Assembly (NCBI GenBank): GCA_025355965.1
Contig: JANXYR010000060.1
Span: 62,001-126,000, forward strand
Reading direction: 5' to 3'
Source: Geobacteraceae bacterium
GTDB lineage: Bacteria; Desulfobacterota; Desulfuromonadia; Geobacterales; Pseudopelobacteraceae
Length of the DNA: 64,000 bases
Shown: piece after piece, positions 54,548 through 62,936 of the stretch
How the letters are laid out: every line of letters starts with the position of its first letter
Position numbering within the stretch: position 1 is the first letter of the stretch
Made by a program: the position numbers and the translations under genes
The notes under the pieces: generated by a model
The model's database searches: none
The model's input: only the letters and a program-made list of their open reading frames with translations
What the model was told of the DNA's origin: nothing

Positions 54548-56272
54548 ATGACGATGCAACCTTTCAGAAGGAAAAATATCGGTGTAATTCTGATTGATAG
54601 AGGAAGTCTGAATCCTGATCAACTACCGGTTATTGTTGAAAAACTGTCAACAACCAGGCAGCGGTTTGGTGAAATTGCAATTCATGAAGGGTTTATTACT
54701 GAAGAAGATCTGGCACGTGCGTTGGCAGAACAGTTCAACCTTGAATACGTGGATCTGCATAATTTCAAGATGGACTCCGAACTTCTTAACCAATTGCCGC
54801 CGGATGCAATTTACCGTTTTCATTTTGTGCCGCTCGAGATGCAGTCGCATGCTATAGTTATTGCTGTGGCTGATCCTACTGATGTTGTAAGGCTGGATGA
54901 GCTTGAACTGTTACTGGACCGGCAGGTTCAGATTCGAGTTACAACAGAATCTGCAATTGCAGCGGTAACAAAAGCCGGTGAGGGAACGCGCCGGGTTTTG
55001 CGAGAAGTTTCTGAAGATTTTATGCTTCAGCTAGTCAAAGAAACTGACCGGGGCGAAGAGGTATTGTCTGTTGAAACTCTGTCCGATGATACCAGTCCGA
55101 TCATCAAGCTGATCAATACTACCATTCTTGACGCGCTGAGCCGTAGAGCTAGTGATATACATATTGAAACCGGTGTAGATGGAGTCGACATCAAGTATCG
55201 TATTGATGGTGTGTTGTATAAAGCTAACGATACGATAGATCAGCATTTTCAGGCTCCAATTATTTCACGGTTGAAAGTTATGAGCGAGCTGGATATTTCC
55301 GAGCGGCGTATTCCGCAGGATGGACGTTTTAAAATCCGCTTTGGAGAAAAATCGATCGACTTCCGCGTTTCGATTATGCCAAGCTCTTTGGGTGAGGATG
55401 CCGTTATACGTATTCTCGACAAGGAGAGCATCGCCAGTGATCTGAAGGGATTAACGCTGGAAAATCTGGGCGTCAGCGAGCGGGAGATCAAGAGGCTGCG
55501 GAAAAAAATTCGCGAGCCATACGGCATGGTACTGGTGACCGGCCCGACTGGCTCCGGAAAAACAACTACGCTTTACGCCGCGTTGACTGAGATTCATACC
55601 GGAGAGGATAAAATAATCACGATTGAAGATCCGGTTGAATACATGCTGCGTGGCGTGCTACAGATTCCGGTTAATGAAAAAAAAGGACTGACATTTGCCA
55701 AGGGATTGCGCTCAATTCTGCGCCATGATCCGGACAAGATAATGGTTGGAGAAATTCGAGATTCGGAGACTGCACAGATTGCGGTACAGTCTGCCCTGAC
55801 AGGGCACCTGGTTTTTACAACGGTTCATGCTAACAACGTTTTTGACGTTATCGGCCGTTTCATTCATATGGGTATTGATCCATATAATTTTGTATCTTGC
55901 CTTAACTGTGTTCTGGCGCAAAGATTGGTGAGGAAAGTTTGTGCCGCCTGCCGCCGTCCGGTAAAGTACAGTGACGAACAGTTAGTTGATGGTGGTGTTG
56001 ATCCTGAACGTTTTCGGGGTATGACGCTATATGAATCGCATGGATGTGATGAATGTCATGGCACAGGCTATAGGGGGCGTGTTGCTATTGTTGAGCTATT
56101 GGAACTAAATGACCAGATTCGTGATCTGATTATTGCCAAAGTCCCTGCTACTCAGTTAAAAAAAGCCGCTCGCGATGCCGGTGTTATGTTTTTACGAGAT
56201 TCAGCCGAAGAGAAGTTTGCGGCTGGTATAACGACACTCAAAGAGATAAACCGCGTCACTTTTGTTGAATGA
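54548..56272 (+). CDS. gspE: Type II secretion/type IV pilus assembly ATPase (GspE/PilB)
   Basis: A 574-residue hexameric assembly ATPase. An N-terminal MshEN-like domain (about 15-160) may bind cyclic di-GMP in some relatives; this was not verified here. ASDIHIETG and the Walker A GPTGSGKTTTLYAAL near 331 follow. The Asp/His-box region TIEDPVEYML and Walker B KIMVGEIRDSETA come next, then a tetracysteine zinc site (CAACRRP near 465, CDECHGTGYRGR near 500). The ATG at 54554, 5 bases after AAGGA, may be the true start. Confidence 0.94.
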   Translation: MTMQPFRRKNIGVILIDRGSLNPDQLPVIVEKLSTTRQRFGEIAIHEGFITEEDLARALAEQFNLEYVDLHNFKMDSELLNQLPPDAIYRFHFVPLEMQSHAIVIAVADPTDVVRLDELELLLDRQVQIRVTTESAIAAVTKAGEGTRRVLREVSEDFMLQLVKETDRGEEVLSVETLSDDTSPIIKLINTTILDALSRRASDIHIETGVDGVDIKYRIDGVLYKANDTIDQHFQAPIISRLKVMSELDISERRIPQDGRFKIRFGEKSIDFRVSIMPSSLGEDAVIRILDKESIASDLKGLTLENLGVSEREIKRLRKKIREPYGMVLVTGPTGSGKTTTLYAALTEIHTGEDKIITIEDPVEYMLRGVLQIPVNEKKGLTFAKGLRSILRHDPDKIMVGEIRDSETAQIAVQSALTGHLVFTTVHANNVFDVIGRFIHMGIDPYNFVSCLNCVLAQRLVRKVCAACRRPVKYSDEQLVDGGVDPERFRGMTLYESHGCDECHGTGYRGRVAIVELLELNDQIRDLIIAKVPATQLKKAARDAGVMFLRDSAEEKFAAGITTLKEINRVTFVE

Positions 56273-56289
56273 CCGGATCAGGATGAACC

Positions 56290-57216
56290 ATGTTTTTTGC
56301 AAGTGATCTAATCGGAGTAGAAATAAACCCTCAAGGGGTGACATGTGCCTTGACTGGTGGCAGCGCTACTTCTCCGCGTGTCGAACGGGTGTCTTTCACC
56401 CCATTTCCTCCAAATACACTTCAGAGTTCAATTCGTGAGCAGAACATCCTTGATCCCGAAGCATTTGTTGCCACTTTGAAGTCAGCATACAATCTTTTGC
56501 TTTGCCGATCAGAGAGGGTTGCAGTGTCTCTGCCTGATGCGGCCTGCAGGATTACACTGCTCGATCTTGAGGGACGTTTCAAAAACCGCGCAGAGGCTCT
56601 GGACCTAATCCGCTGGAAACTGAAGAAAAACATACCGATAGACAGTGCCGATACACTTGTTGATTATCAGAAATTGACTGTTCGGGAGAATGGTGATTTG
56701 GCGCTTTTGGCAACAATTGCATCGCGTTCAGTGGTCTCCCAATATGAAGATCTGATTATGCAGGCTGGGCTTTCTCCTGCACGTATTGATTGTAACACAT
56801 TCAATATCTGCCGACTTTTTGATCGTCGCCTGTCGCTTCAGGAGGATTGCATCCTTATATCGTTTTACGGCAGTACCTTGTCGATAGTAGCCTTTGCAGA
56901 AGGAATTCCCGAATTTTTCAGAGTTAAGGACCTATCCGGAACGTTGGCCACTGACAGTCGCGTTTATATGGAGATTAACAGCTCTCTGCTGGTTTATAAG
57001 GAACGCTTTCCTGAACAGTCAGTGCAGACAGTTTTCTGTGTTGCTGCACCAGATGTAGCTCAAGATTTTCAGGCGATGGTTGCCGAAGCGGCAGAAATAA
57101 CGCCGACCCTGCTTGAGACAAAAGGTGCTGTAATACCGGGAAATTCTGCGCCGGGTGATGAGGTGAGGTTGTTTCCTTGCACTGCTGCCATTGGTGCAGC
57201 TTTGAGGAGTGCTTAG
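56290..57216 (+). CDS. pilM: PilM-like actin-fold assembly protein
   Basis: A 308-residue cytoplasmic protein of the PilM/GspL-N type. The N-terminal DLIGVEINPQGVTCALTGG strand-turn and the paired-domain layout are those of actin-like PilM. It would bind the N-terminal tail of the PilN-like protein and couple the ATPase to the inner-membrane platform. It is somewhat shorter than the typical PilM (about 350). PilN follows directly, with no gap. Confidence 0.8.
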   Translation: MFFASDLIGVEINPQGVTCALTGGSATSPRVERVSFTPFPPNTLQSSIREQNILDPEAFVATLKSAYNLLLCRSERVAVSLPDAACRITLLDLEGRFKNRAEALDLIRWKLKKNIPIDSADTLVDYQKLTVRENGDLALLATIASRSVVSQYEDLIMQAGLSPARIDCNTFNICRLFDRRLSLQEDCILISFYGSTLSIVAFAEGIPEFFRVKDLSGTLATDSRVYMEINSSLLVYKERFPEQSVQTVFCVAAPDVAQDFQAMVAEAAEITPTLLETKGAVIPGNSAPGDEVRLFPCTAAIGAALRSA

Positions 57217-57753
57217 ATGCGTTTCACTATAAATCTTGCGACACGTACCTTTCTTGATCATCGCTTGCTCAACAGGCTTGCCTATTGCATCATCACTCTG
57301 CTTTTAGTTATCGCCGGGTGGAATGTCAGCCGGGTATCATCAAATATTGGTGAGCAAAGTCGACTGAGTGCCGAAATTGCCACTATTGAAAGTAGGTTTG
57401 GAACTAAGCCGAGTGATATTTCTGAGTCTGATTTCAGCCGTCAGAAGGTTCGTATTCGCTTTTATAATGAAATTATTGAGCGCAAGAATACAAACTGGAT
57501 TAATCTGCTTGAGCTATTTGAAAATGTTACACCCGAAGGGATATCACTGGCGTCTCTCTCTCCGGGAAAGGGTCATGAAGATTGGAAGCTGGATGGGCGA
57601 GCCAGATCTTTTAAGGTTGTACAGCAGTATCTTGAGAAGTTGGAAGCATCTAAAAACTTTTCAAATATTTTGCTGCTATCCCATCAAAATTTCGATGCAG
57701 GTGAAAAAGGGCGTGGCGTACAGTTTTCTATCTCCTGCAAGGTAGTGAATTGA
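57217..57753 (+). CDS. pilN: PilN-like inner-membrane assembly protein
   Basis: A 178-residue protein with a short cytoplasmic N-terminus carrying INLATRTFLD (the INLxP-type PilM-binding segment of PilN is INLL). One membrane helix follows (about 24-44, LAYCIITLLLVIAGW), then a periplasmic coiled region and a ferredoxin-like fold. It fits PilN/GspL-C in size and topology. It overlaps the PilO-like gene by one base (TGATG). Confidence 0.78.
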   Translation: MRFTINLATRTFLDHRLLNRLAYCIITLLLVIAGWNVSRVSSNIGEQSRLSAEIATIESRFGTKPSDISESDFSRQKVRIRFYNEIIERKNTNWINLLELFENVTPEGISLASLSPGKGHEDWKLDGRARSFKVVQQYLEKLEASKNFSNILLLSHQNFDAGEKGRGVQFSISCKVVN

Positions 57754-58298
57754 TGAAACAGTATTTTTTAGAAATAGTTCGTCAAAAATGGCGCCTTCTG
57801 ACGGTTGTACTGTCTCTGCTTATGCTCAATATATCCCTCGGCATTTTGGTATCATCTTATCAGCTACCTTCTCTTATCGATCAGCAAACGAAGTGGAGCG
57901 CCCTGCGCCAGAAGGCTGCACGTTCAGGACAGATGGATGCAACTGCTCTTCATCAGCTGGGTTCAACTGATCTTGAAAAGCTTAGGGCCAGTATTCCTGA
58001 AAGAAGTCAATTTGCCAGGATATTGGGTGATTTACTTGAAGCTGCGTCAAGTAGCGCAGTCGAAGTTGGTACTATTAACTATAAACCGGTACAGATCAAA
58101 GAAGAAGCTCTCCTTTCCTATCAATTGTCGCTTTCAGTCAGTGGCAGTTATGCTGCGGTAAAAAGTTACCTTGCTGATCTCCAGAAAAATTCGGAATTGA
58201 TAGTGGTAGACTCAGTCAATTTTTCAAATAGTGATATTTTATTCGAAAATGTGGTTATGGATATGCATCTTACGGTTTATCTCCGGGAGGGTGCATGA
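57753..58298 (+). CDS. pilO: PilO-like inner-membrane assembly protein
   Basis: A 181-residue protein. One N-terminal membrane helix (LLTVVLSLLMLNISLGILVS) leads to a coiled linker and a C-terminal alpha/beta domain (YQLSLSVSGSYAAVKSYLAD), as in PilO/GspM. It would pair with the PilN-like protein. The ATG at 57753 shares its first base with the PilN stop. TTG 57750 is an alternative. The stop overlaps the next ATG (ATGA). Confidence 0.78.
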   Translation: MKQYFLEIVRQKWRLLTVVLSLLMLNISLGILVSSYQLPSLIDQQTKWSALRQKAARSGQMDATALHQLGSTDLEKLRASIPERSQFARILGDLLEAASSSAVEVGTINYKPVQIKEEALLSYQLSLSVSGSYAAVKSYLADLQKNSELIVVDSVNFSNSDILFENVVMDMHLTVYLREGA

Positions 58299-58882
58299 AT
58301 CGCCAGCGTTTGATTCTATTCATCCTGGTAATACTTTTTGCTATTGCCGCTCTCTGGAGTTACAGCGCGATGCCGCAACCAAAAACGGTTAGCACTCTGA
58401 CTTACACGTCGGGTCGGCAGGCGAAGACGAATGTAACTGCCACTGCCAAATCAACCGGTAATACGGATGATGGAACTCGATTAAAAGTCAATCTGTGTGA
58501 TCAGGAACAGTCTAACTTCAAAGGTTATCGCCGCAATCTATTTAAGCCTATTTTTATCGATAAGCTGAAAGTAGTTAAACAACAAGCAGTAGCAATCAAG
58601 CCGCCGCAAGTAGTAGCCCCCCCCCCCCCGGTGATAATACAACCTGTAGCCGCTCCTCTGGCACGATTCACGTTTTTGGGTTTTTTAAAAAAGGGGTCTG
58701 TAAAAACAATTTTTCTGGCGAAAGATAATGATATTCTGCTGGTCAAAAAAGGGGACAAAATTGCCATCCGTTATGAAGCAACTGATATTTCAGATCAGTC
58801 GTTAACCCTGACGGTCACTGATACCGGTGAAAAAATTGTCATTCCTTTGATCGAAAACCGGTCGCTTGCTGCGACGAGATAA
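58295..58882 (+). CDS. PilP/GspC-like periplasmic linker protein with a poly-C tract
   Basis: A 195-residue protein. One membrane helix (about 4-22) leads to a disordered Pro-rich linker (IKPPQVVAPPPPVIIQPVAA) and a C-terminal beta domain (RFTFLGFLKKGSVKTIFLAK, about 125-190) resembling the homology region of PilP/GspC. That region contacts the secretin N0 domain. The linker is encoded across an uninterrupted run of 13 C residues (58617-58629); a one-base change there would remove the beta domain. Translationally coupled to the PilO-like gene. Confidence 0.78.
   Translation: MNRQRLILFILVILFAIAALWSYSAMPQPKTVSTLTYTSGRQAKTNVTATAKSTGNTDDGTRLKVNLCDQEQSNFKGYRRNLFKPIFIDKLKVVKQQAVAIKPPQVVAPPPPVIIQPVAAPLARFTFLGFLKKGSVKTIFLAKDNDILLVKKGDKIAIRYEATDISDQSLTLTVTDTGEKIVIPLIENRSLAATR
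58617..58629. repeat. Homopolymeric run of 13 C inside a coding region
   Basis: Thirteen consecutive C bases encode Pro codons in the linker of the PilP-like protein. Runs of this length are prone to slipped-strand length changes. In the given length the frame is open. Confidence 0.85.
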
Positions 58883-58906
58883 ATATATCCCAAGGAGACG
58901 CACTCA

Positions 58907-61390
58907 ATGCGCTACCTGAGTCTGATTTCACATATTACTTTATTACTTGCTCTTTTCCTGCTCTCGGCTTGTGCTTCCACCGCTACCCGTTCTTTCAAGG
59001 CTGCAGAAAAACTTGAGGCAGAGGGTAAATACGAAGAGGCAATGTATAGTTATGCAGAGTCTTTTAAGAGCGATCCAACGGTTAATGAACCAAGGATCAG
59101 ATTCTTGAAAACTCGCCAGAAAGCGGCTGACCAGCGTTTCAAACTGGGGATGGCGTTTGCGGCAAAAGGGAATTATATCGATGCATTGCCTGAATTTCAG
59201 GCCGCTCAGGGCATTGATCCAACTCAGGACCGCTTCAAACAGCAGGTAGAAATCTCGACCCGGTTCAAAGATGCTCAGCGGGTGTTCGAGGATGGGCGTG
59301 AATTTGAAAAGGGGAACAAGCTGAAGGATGCCCTTCGTCAATACATCAAAGCTGCTGAGCTTTTCCCTGAAAACAGAGAGTATCAGGCCGCCATCGAGCG
59401 GATTAGCCAACTACGCAAGAGCAAGTTGGATGGTTATGAACTGCGCTTGAAATCAGCTAAACCGATCACACTAAAGTTTAAAGAAGCAAAAATGAAAGAT
59501 GTGTTCAATATTCTGACTCAGCTTTCGGGGATAAATTTTGTTTTTGACGAAGGTATCAAGGATTCACCCGTTTCCATACATCTCGAAAATGCCTCGTTCC
59601 AGCAGGCACTCGATCTGCTCTGCAACATGAACAAACTCAGCACAAAAAACCTCAATGAATCAACTGTGCTGCTTTATATGAATACGGCCGAGAAAAGCAA
59701 ACAGTACGATGATATGGTTCTGCGCACCTTTCATCTCAATTACATGGATGCAAAAAAAGCCATTAATCTGATCCGTACTATGATTCAGGTGCGCAAGGTG
59801 TTTGTGAACGAAGATTCAAACTCGATTGTAGTGAGGGATACGGAAGATGTAGTATCAGTTGTTGAAAAGATCCTTGATGCTAACGACATGCCCGAGGCAG
59901 AGGTCGTGCTTGATGTCGAGGTGATTGAGGTCAGTGATAAAAATGCTGAAAATGTCGGCTTGTTGCTGAGTAATTATAATGTGCAGTTGGGTGTGTTTTC
60001 TCCGGATAACAAACTGATGGCGACGTCACTGACAGGAGCCTCTACTACAGTTGCAACAGGGTCAACACAGGTAACAACAGGTGGTGGAGATATATCAAAT
60101 CTGTTAAAAGCCTTCTCCATGAAGGGTTTTGGCGGCTATGTCACAGTACCGAATGCAACCTACAATCTTGGGAAAACCCTTGCCAAGGGAGAAGTACTTT
60201 CGAATCCAAAAATACGCGTAAAGAACAAGGAAAAAGCCAAATTTAATGTCGGTACCAGGGTACCGATTACAACTACAACTCTAAATGGCACTGTGTCGCA
60301 GGTTAATGTCCAGTATGTAGACGTCGGTGTAAAGGTAAATGTTGAGCCGACGATTCAACTTAATAACGAAATATCCATCAAGCTCAATCTTGAGGTCAGC
60401 TCAATTATTACTAAAGAGACTGTTGGAGGTAAGGACAGCGCAACTACTGTTGTGACAATAGGCACCAGAAATGTTGAAACTGTACTCAGTCTCAAGGATA
60501 ACGAGACCAGTATCATCGGCGGCCTTATATCGAATAGCAGCAATAATGATAAAACCAAGCTGTATCTGTTGAGCGACATACCGCTCATCGGGCCGCTCTT
60601 TACCAACTCTAATACATCCAAAGACAAGTCAGAACTTATGCTGGCGATTACCCCACGCCTAGTTAGGGGACTTTCGGTCCCACTCTCAGGTCTCGCTTCG
60701 TTTGCGTCTGGTAAAGAGGACCATCCGTCGCTGGTTAGGCCTATGTCGTCTTTTGATGTGGAGCCAGTTTTTAATGGAGAAGTCCAGCCTGTCGGAATTG
60801 AAAAGAAAAAGGTCACTCCTGTTACACCTGTTATTCCTGACAAAAAAACAGATTTGCCTGCTTCTGGGGCAGTGGCTCCATTACCTTTGCCAATCACGAT
60901 AATACCCGAACCGGCTGTTATCCTGCCAGCTACTGTACCACCAGCAGCAATTATACCGGCAATTGCTGCTCCAATTAAGCGCAGTCTCCTGCAAATTGCC
61001 GCACCTTCGTCAGTATCAGTTGGTCAACAGTTCAGTCTGGATATAAAAGTCAGTGACGTGGATGATCTTGCTATTGCGCCGTTTGTACTCACTTATGATC
61101 CTGTTCTTGTGGATTTTGTAGAGATTAGTGAAGGGTCTTTCATGAAGCAGGATGGCAAGCCGACCATTTTTGGTAGCACGGCCGATCCTGTTGCTGGTAG
61201 AGTGACTGTCACATTTGAGCGGGCGTCAGGAAATATTGGCATATCAGGTGGAGGCTTGCTTGCAACGGCATCATTCAAGGCAAAAAAACAGGGGCCTGTA
61301 AATTTTGCTTTTAGAAGCACGGTATTCAAATCGTCAACCGGTTCTGCTCTAAACATTCTCCCATTCAGTACGGCGGTGGATATTCGCTGA
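58907..61390 (+). CDS. gspD: Secretin with N-terminal TPR and C-terminal cohesin domain
   Basis: An 827-residue outer-membrane secretin. A lipobox LLSAC (Cys22) ends the signal. TPR-type repeats span about 30-175, and an STN/N0-like domain (KPITLKFKEAKMKDVFNILT) and an N1 region follow to about 330. The secretin core (about 360-610) contains VPNATYNLGKTLAKGEVLSN, VGVKVNVEPTIQLNN and VETVLSLKDNETSIIGGL. After a Pro/Ile-rich linker (about 640-700), residues about 705-827 resemble a cohesin domain (LQIAAPSSVSVGQQFSLDI, LVDFVEISEGSFM, GGGLLATASFKAK). The cohesin tail is not part of standard GspD/PilQ. The stop overlaps the next ATG (TGATG). Confidence 0.88.
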   Translation: MRYLSLISHITLLLALFLLSACASTATRSFKAAEKLEAEGKYEEAMYSYAESFKSDPTVNEPRIRFLKTRQKAADQRFKLGMAFAAKGNYIDALPEFQAAQGIDPTQDRFKQQVEISTRFKDAQRVFEDGREFEKGNKLKDALRQYIKAAELFPENREYQAAIERISQLRKSKLDGYELRLKSAKPITLKFKEAKMKDVFNILTQLSGINFVFDEGIKDSPVSIHLENASFQQALDLLCNMNKLSTKNLNESTVLLYMNTAEKSKQYDDMVLRTFHLNYMDAKKAINLIRTMIQVRKVFVNEDSNSIVVRDTEDVVSVVEKILDANDMPEAEVVLDVEVIEVSDKNAENVGLLLSNYNVQLGVFSPDNKLMATSLTGASTTVATGSTQVTTGGGDISNLLKAFSMKGFGGYVTVPNATYNLGKTLAKGEVLSNPKIRVKNKEKAKFNVGTRVPITTTTLNGTVSQVNVQYVDVGVKVNVEPTIQLNNEISIKLNLEVSSIITKETVGGKDSATTVVTIGTRNVETVLSLKDNETSIIGGLISNSSNNDKTKLYLLSDIPLIGPLFTNSNTSKDKSELMLAITPRLVRGLSVPLSGLASFASGKEDHPSLVRPMSSFDVEPVFNGEVQPVGIEKKKVTPVTPVIPDKKTDLPASGAVAPLPLPITIIPEPAVILPATVPPAAIIPAIAAPIKRSLLQIAAPSSVSVGQQFSLDIKVSDVDDLAIAPFVLTYDPVLVDFVEISEGSFMKQDGKPTIFGSTADPVAGRVTVTFERASGNIGISGGGLLATASFKAKKQGPVNFAFRSTVFKSSTGSALNILPFSTAVDIR

Positions 61391-61935
61391 TGAAAATCAT
61401 CGCGAATAGGAATGGTTTCACCTACATTTTTGCCCTGACAGCTGTGATGATCATGGGGATAATGCTTGGCATGGTGGGGCAATCGTGGAAAACAATTAAA
61501 CAGCGGGAACTTGAAGAGGAACTGATTTTTAGGGGGGATCAGGTTGCTGAGATTGTTTATCAAATGTCACTCACTACAATGACTAATGTAAAACCCCCTT
61601 ATTGGCCGATTAATTCAACCCCTAAAGGAATTCTTGATGAACTCGTAAACATGAAGACAGTGCCACCCAGTGGCAACACGCCTGAAAAAAAATATCGCCT
61701 TAGGCCGTCCGCAATAATTGATCCAATGACAAATAAACCGTGGAAAATTGTATCTCCTGTCGGTGATACTAACAGCTTTGCAGGTGTTATGAGCGAAAGC
61801 ACAGAAGAACCATTTAGAAAAAGTTTCAAGGGGATATACGATTCAAAATCACTTGATGAAAAAAATCACTATAGTGACTGGCAATTTACGGCGGAATTAA
61901 AAACTTCAGCTACTCCAAAAAAGAATATACCGTGA
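61390..61935 (+). CDS. Minor pseudopilin lacking Glu5
   Basis: A 181-residue protein with a type III signal: a short basic leader ending in RNG, then FTYIFALTAVMIMGIMLG. The position normally holding Glu (fifth after the cleavage site) is Phe, as seen in GspK-type tip pseudopilins, but the size is smaller than GspK. It is translationally coupled to the secretin. It is probably a tip or priming subunit. Confidence 0.75.
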   Translation: MKIIANRNGFTYIFALTAVMIMGIMLGMVGQSWKTIKQRELEEELIFRGDQVAEIVYQMSLTTMTNVKPPYWPINSTPKGILDELVNMKTVPPSGNTPEKKYRLRPSAIIDPMTNKPWKIVSPVGDTNSFAGVMSESTEEPFRKSFKGIYDSKSLDEKNHYSDWQFTAELKTSATPKKNIP

Positions 61936-61939
61936 TGAT

Positions 61940-62443
61940 ATGTTTAGTCTGCTAAAACTTTGCAAAGGCATTTCGCTCATAGAGTTGGTTGTAACAATGA
62001 CAATTCTTGGTATTCTGGCAGCCGGAATTGTCCCGTTGATTCACATGACCGCTCAACGGACGAAAGAAATCGAGCTTCGCAGAAATCTTCGTACAATCAG
62101 AATGGCTATTGATGAATTTAAGAAAAAGTGCGACAAAGTGCCTGCGAATGCACCACCACCTGAAAGTTGCATGCCGAATAAATATCCAAAAACACTTCAA
62201 GTTTTGCTTGATGGCGCAGATTTTGGCGATGCAAAAGCGGGAAAAATAAAATTTTTACGTCGTAAAATATATGATCCGTTCCACTCGCCTGAAAGTGACA
62301 GCGATGATATGTGGGGCTGGAATTTACGCTCATCTGTAGACAAGCCTGATTCATCCAATTGGGGCAAAGAGGATGTGTTTGATATTTACTCGATGAGTGA
62401 AGGAACCGCACTTGATGGTAAAGCAAAATATAATGAATGGTAA
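61940..62443 (+). CDS. Pseudopilin (GspG-like)
   Basis: A 167-residue pseudopilin. The leader MFSLLKLCKG is cleaved before ISLIELVVTMTILGILAAGI, with Glu5 present. The mature part has a GspG-like helix and a C-terminal region ending DGKAKYNEW, close to the end of its neighbour (TTPYNEW). It has two Cys (in KKCDKVPANAPPPESC) that may form a disulfide. It overlaps the next gene by about 11 bp. Confidence 0.85.
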   Translation: MFSLLKLCKGISLIELVVTMTILGILAAGIVPLIHMTAQRTKEIELRRNLRTIRMAIDEFKKKCDKVPANAPPPESCMPNKYPKTLQVLLDGADFGDAKAGKIKFLRRKIYDPFHSPESDSDDMWGWNLRSSVDKPDSSNWGKEDVFDIYSMSEGTALDGKAKYNEW

Positions 62444-62933
62444 TAATCCGGTGCAGTCTGATCTTGTACCACTTTCCAGAGCAGGTAGGAAATCTGATTC
62501 ACGGGGCTTCACCTTGATTGAATTGTTGATTGTCGTTACGATCATTGGCATTCTGGCCGCTATCGCCGTGCCAAACTACCAATGGGGAGTAATAAAGGCG
62601 AGAGAAGCCGTTTTGCGTGAAGATCTATATAATTTCAGGTCAATCATTGATCAATTTTACGCAGATCAGGGCAGATATCCAGATTCTATTTTAGAGATAA
62701 AAGAAAAAAGGTATATGAGGGATATTCCCAAAGATCCATTTACCAGTACGTCAGACTCCTGGGTTATTGTCCCCCCTCCACCAGAAATAACTCCTGTTCA
62801 ATCCGGATCAGCACCTGCGTCATCATCAGGAGGGGGAAACAGTAATATTGCTTCCCCAGGAAACGTGTATGACGTTCATAGTGGTTCGAACCGTATTAGT
62901 TCGGATGGAACCACCCCATATAATGAATGGTGA
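62433..62933 (+). CDS. gspG: Major pseudopilin (GspG-like)
   Basis: A 166-residue pseudopilin. A 25-residue leader ends RG before FTLIELLIVVTIIGILAAIA, with Glu5. The helix continues into the GspG-type YPDSILEIKEKRYMRDIPKD and the C-terminal YDVHSGSNR / YNEW pattern. A Ser/Gly/Pro-rich insert (about 125-145) is unusual. ATG 62433 is chosen; the frame is open to GTG 62397. It is followed 3 bases later by ftsE. Confidence 0.87.
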   Translation: MNGNNPVQSDLVPLSRAGRKSDSRGFTLIELLIVVTIIGILAAIAVPNYQWGVIKAREAVLREDLYNFRSIIDQFYADQGRYPDSILEIKEKRYMRDIPKDPFTSTSDSWVIVPPPPEITPVQSGSAPASSSGGGNSNIASPGNVYDVHSGSNRISSDGTTPYNEW

Positions 62934-62936
62934 TCT

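Noticed and set aside
60355-60897. 180-codon antisense ORF inside the secretin gene
   Set aside because: It is a frame shadow of the secretin; the product is low-complexity Ser/Leu-rich and has no start signal or domain.
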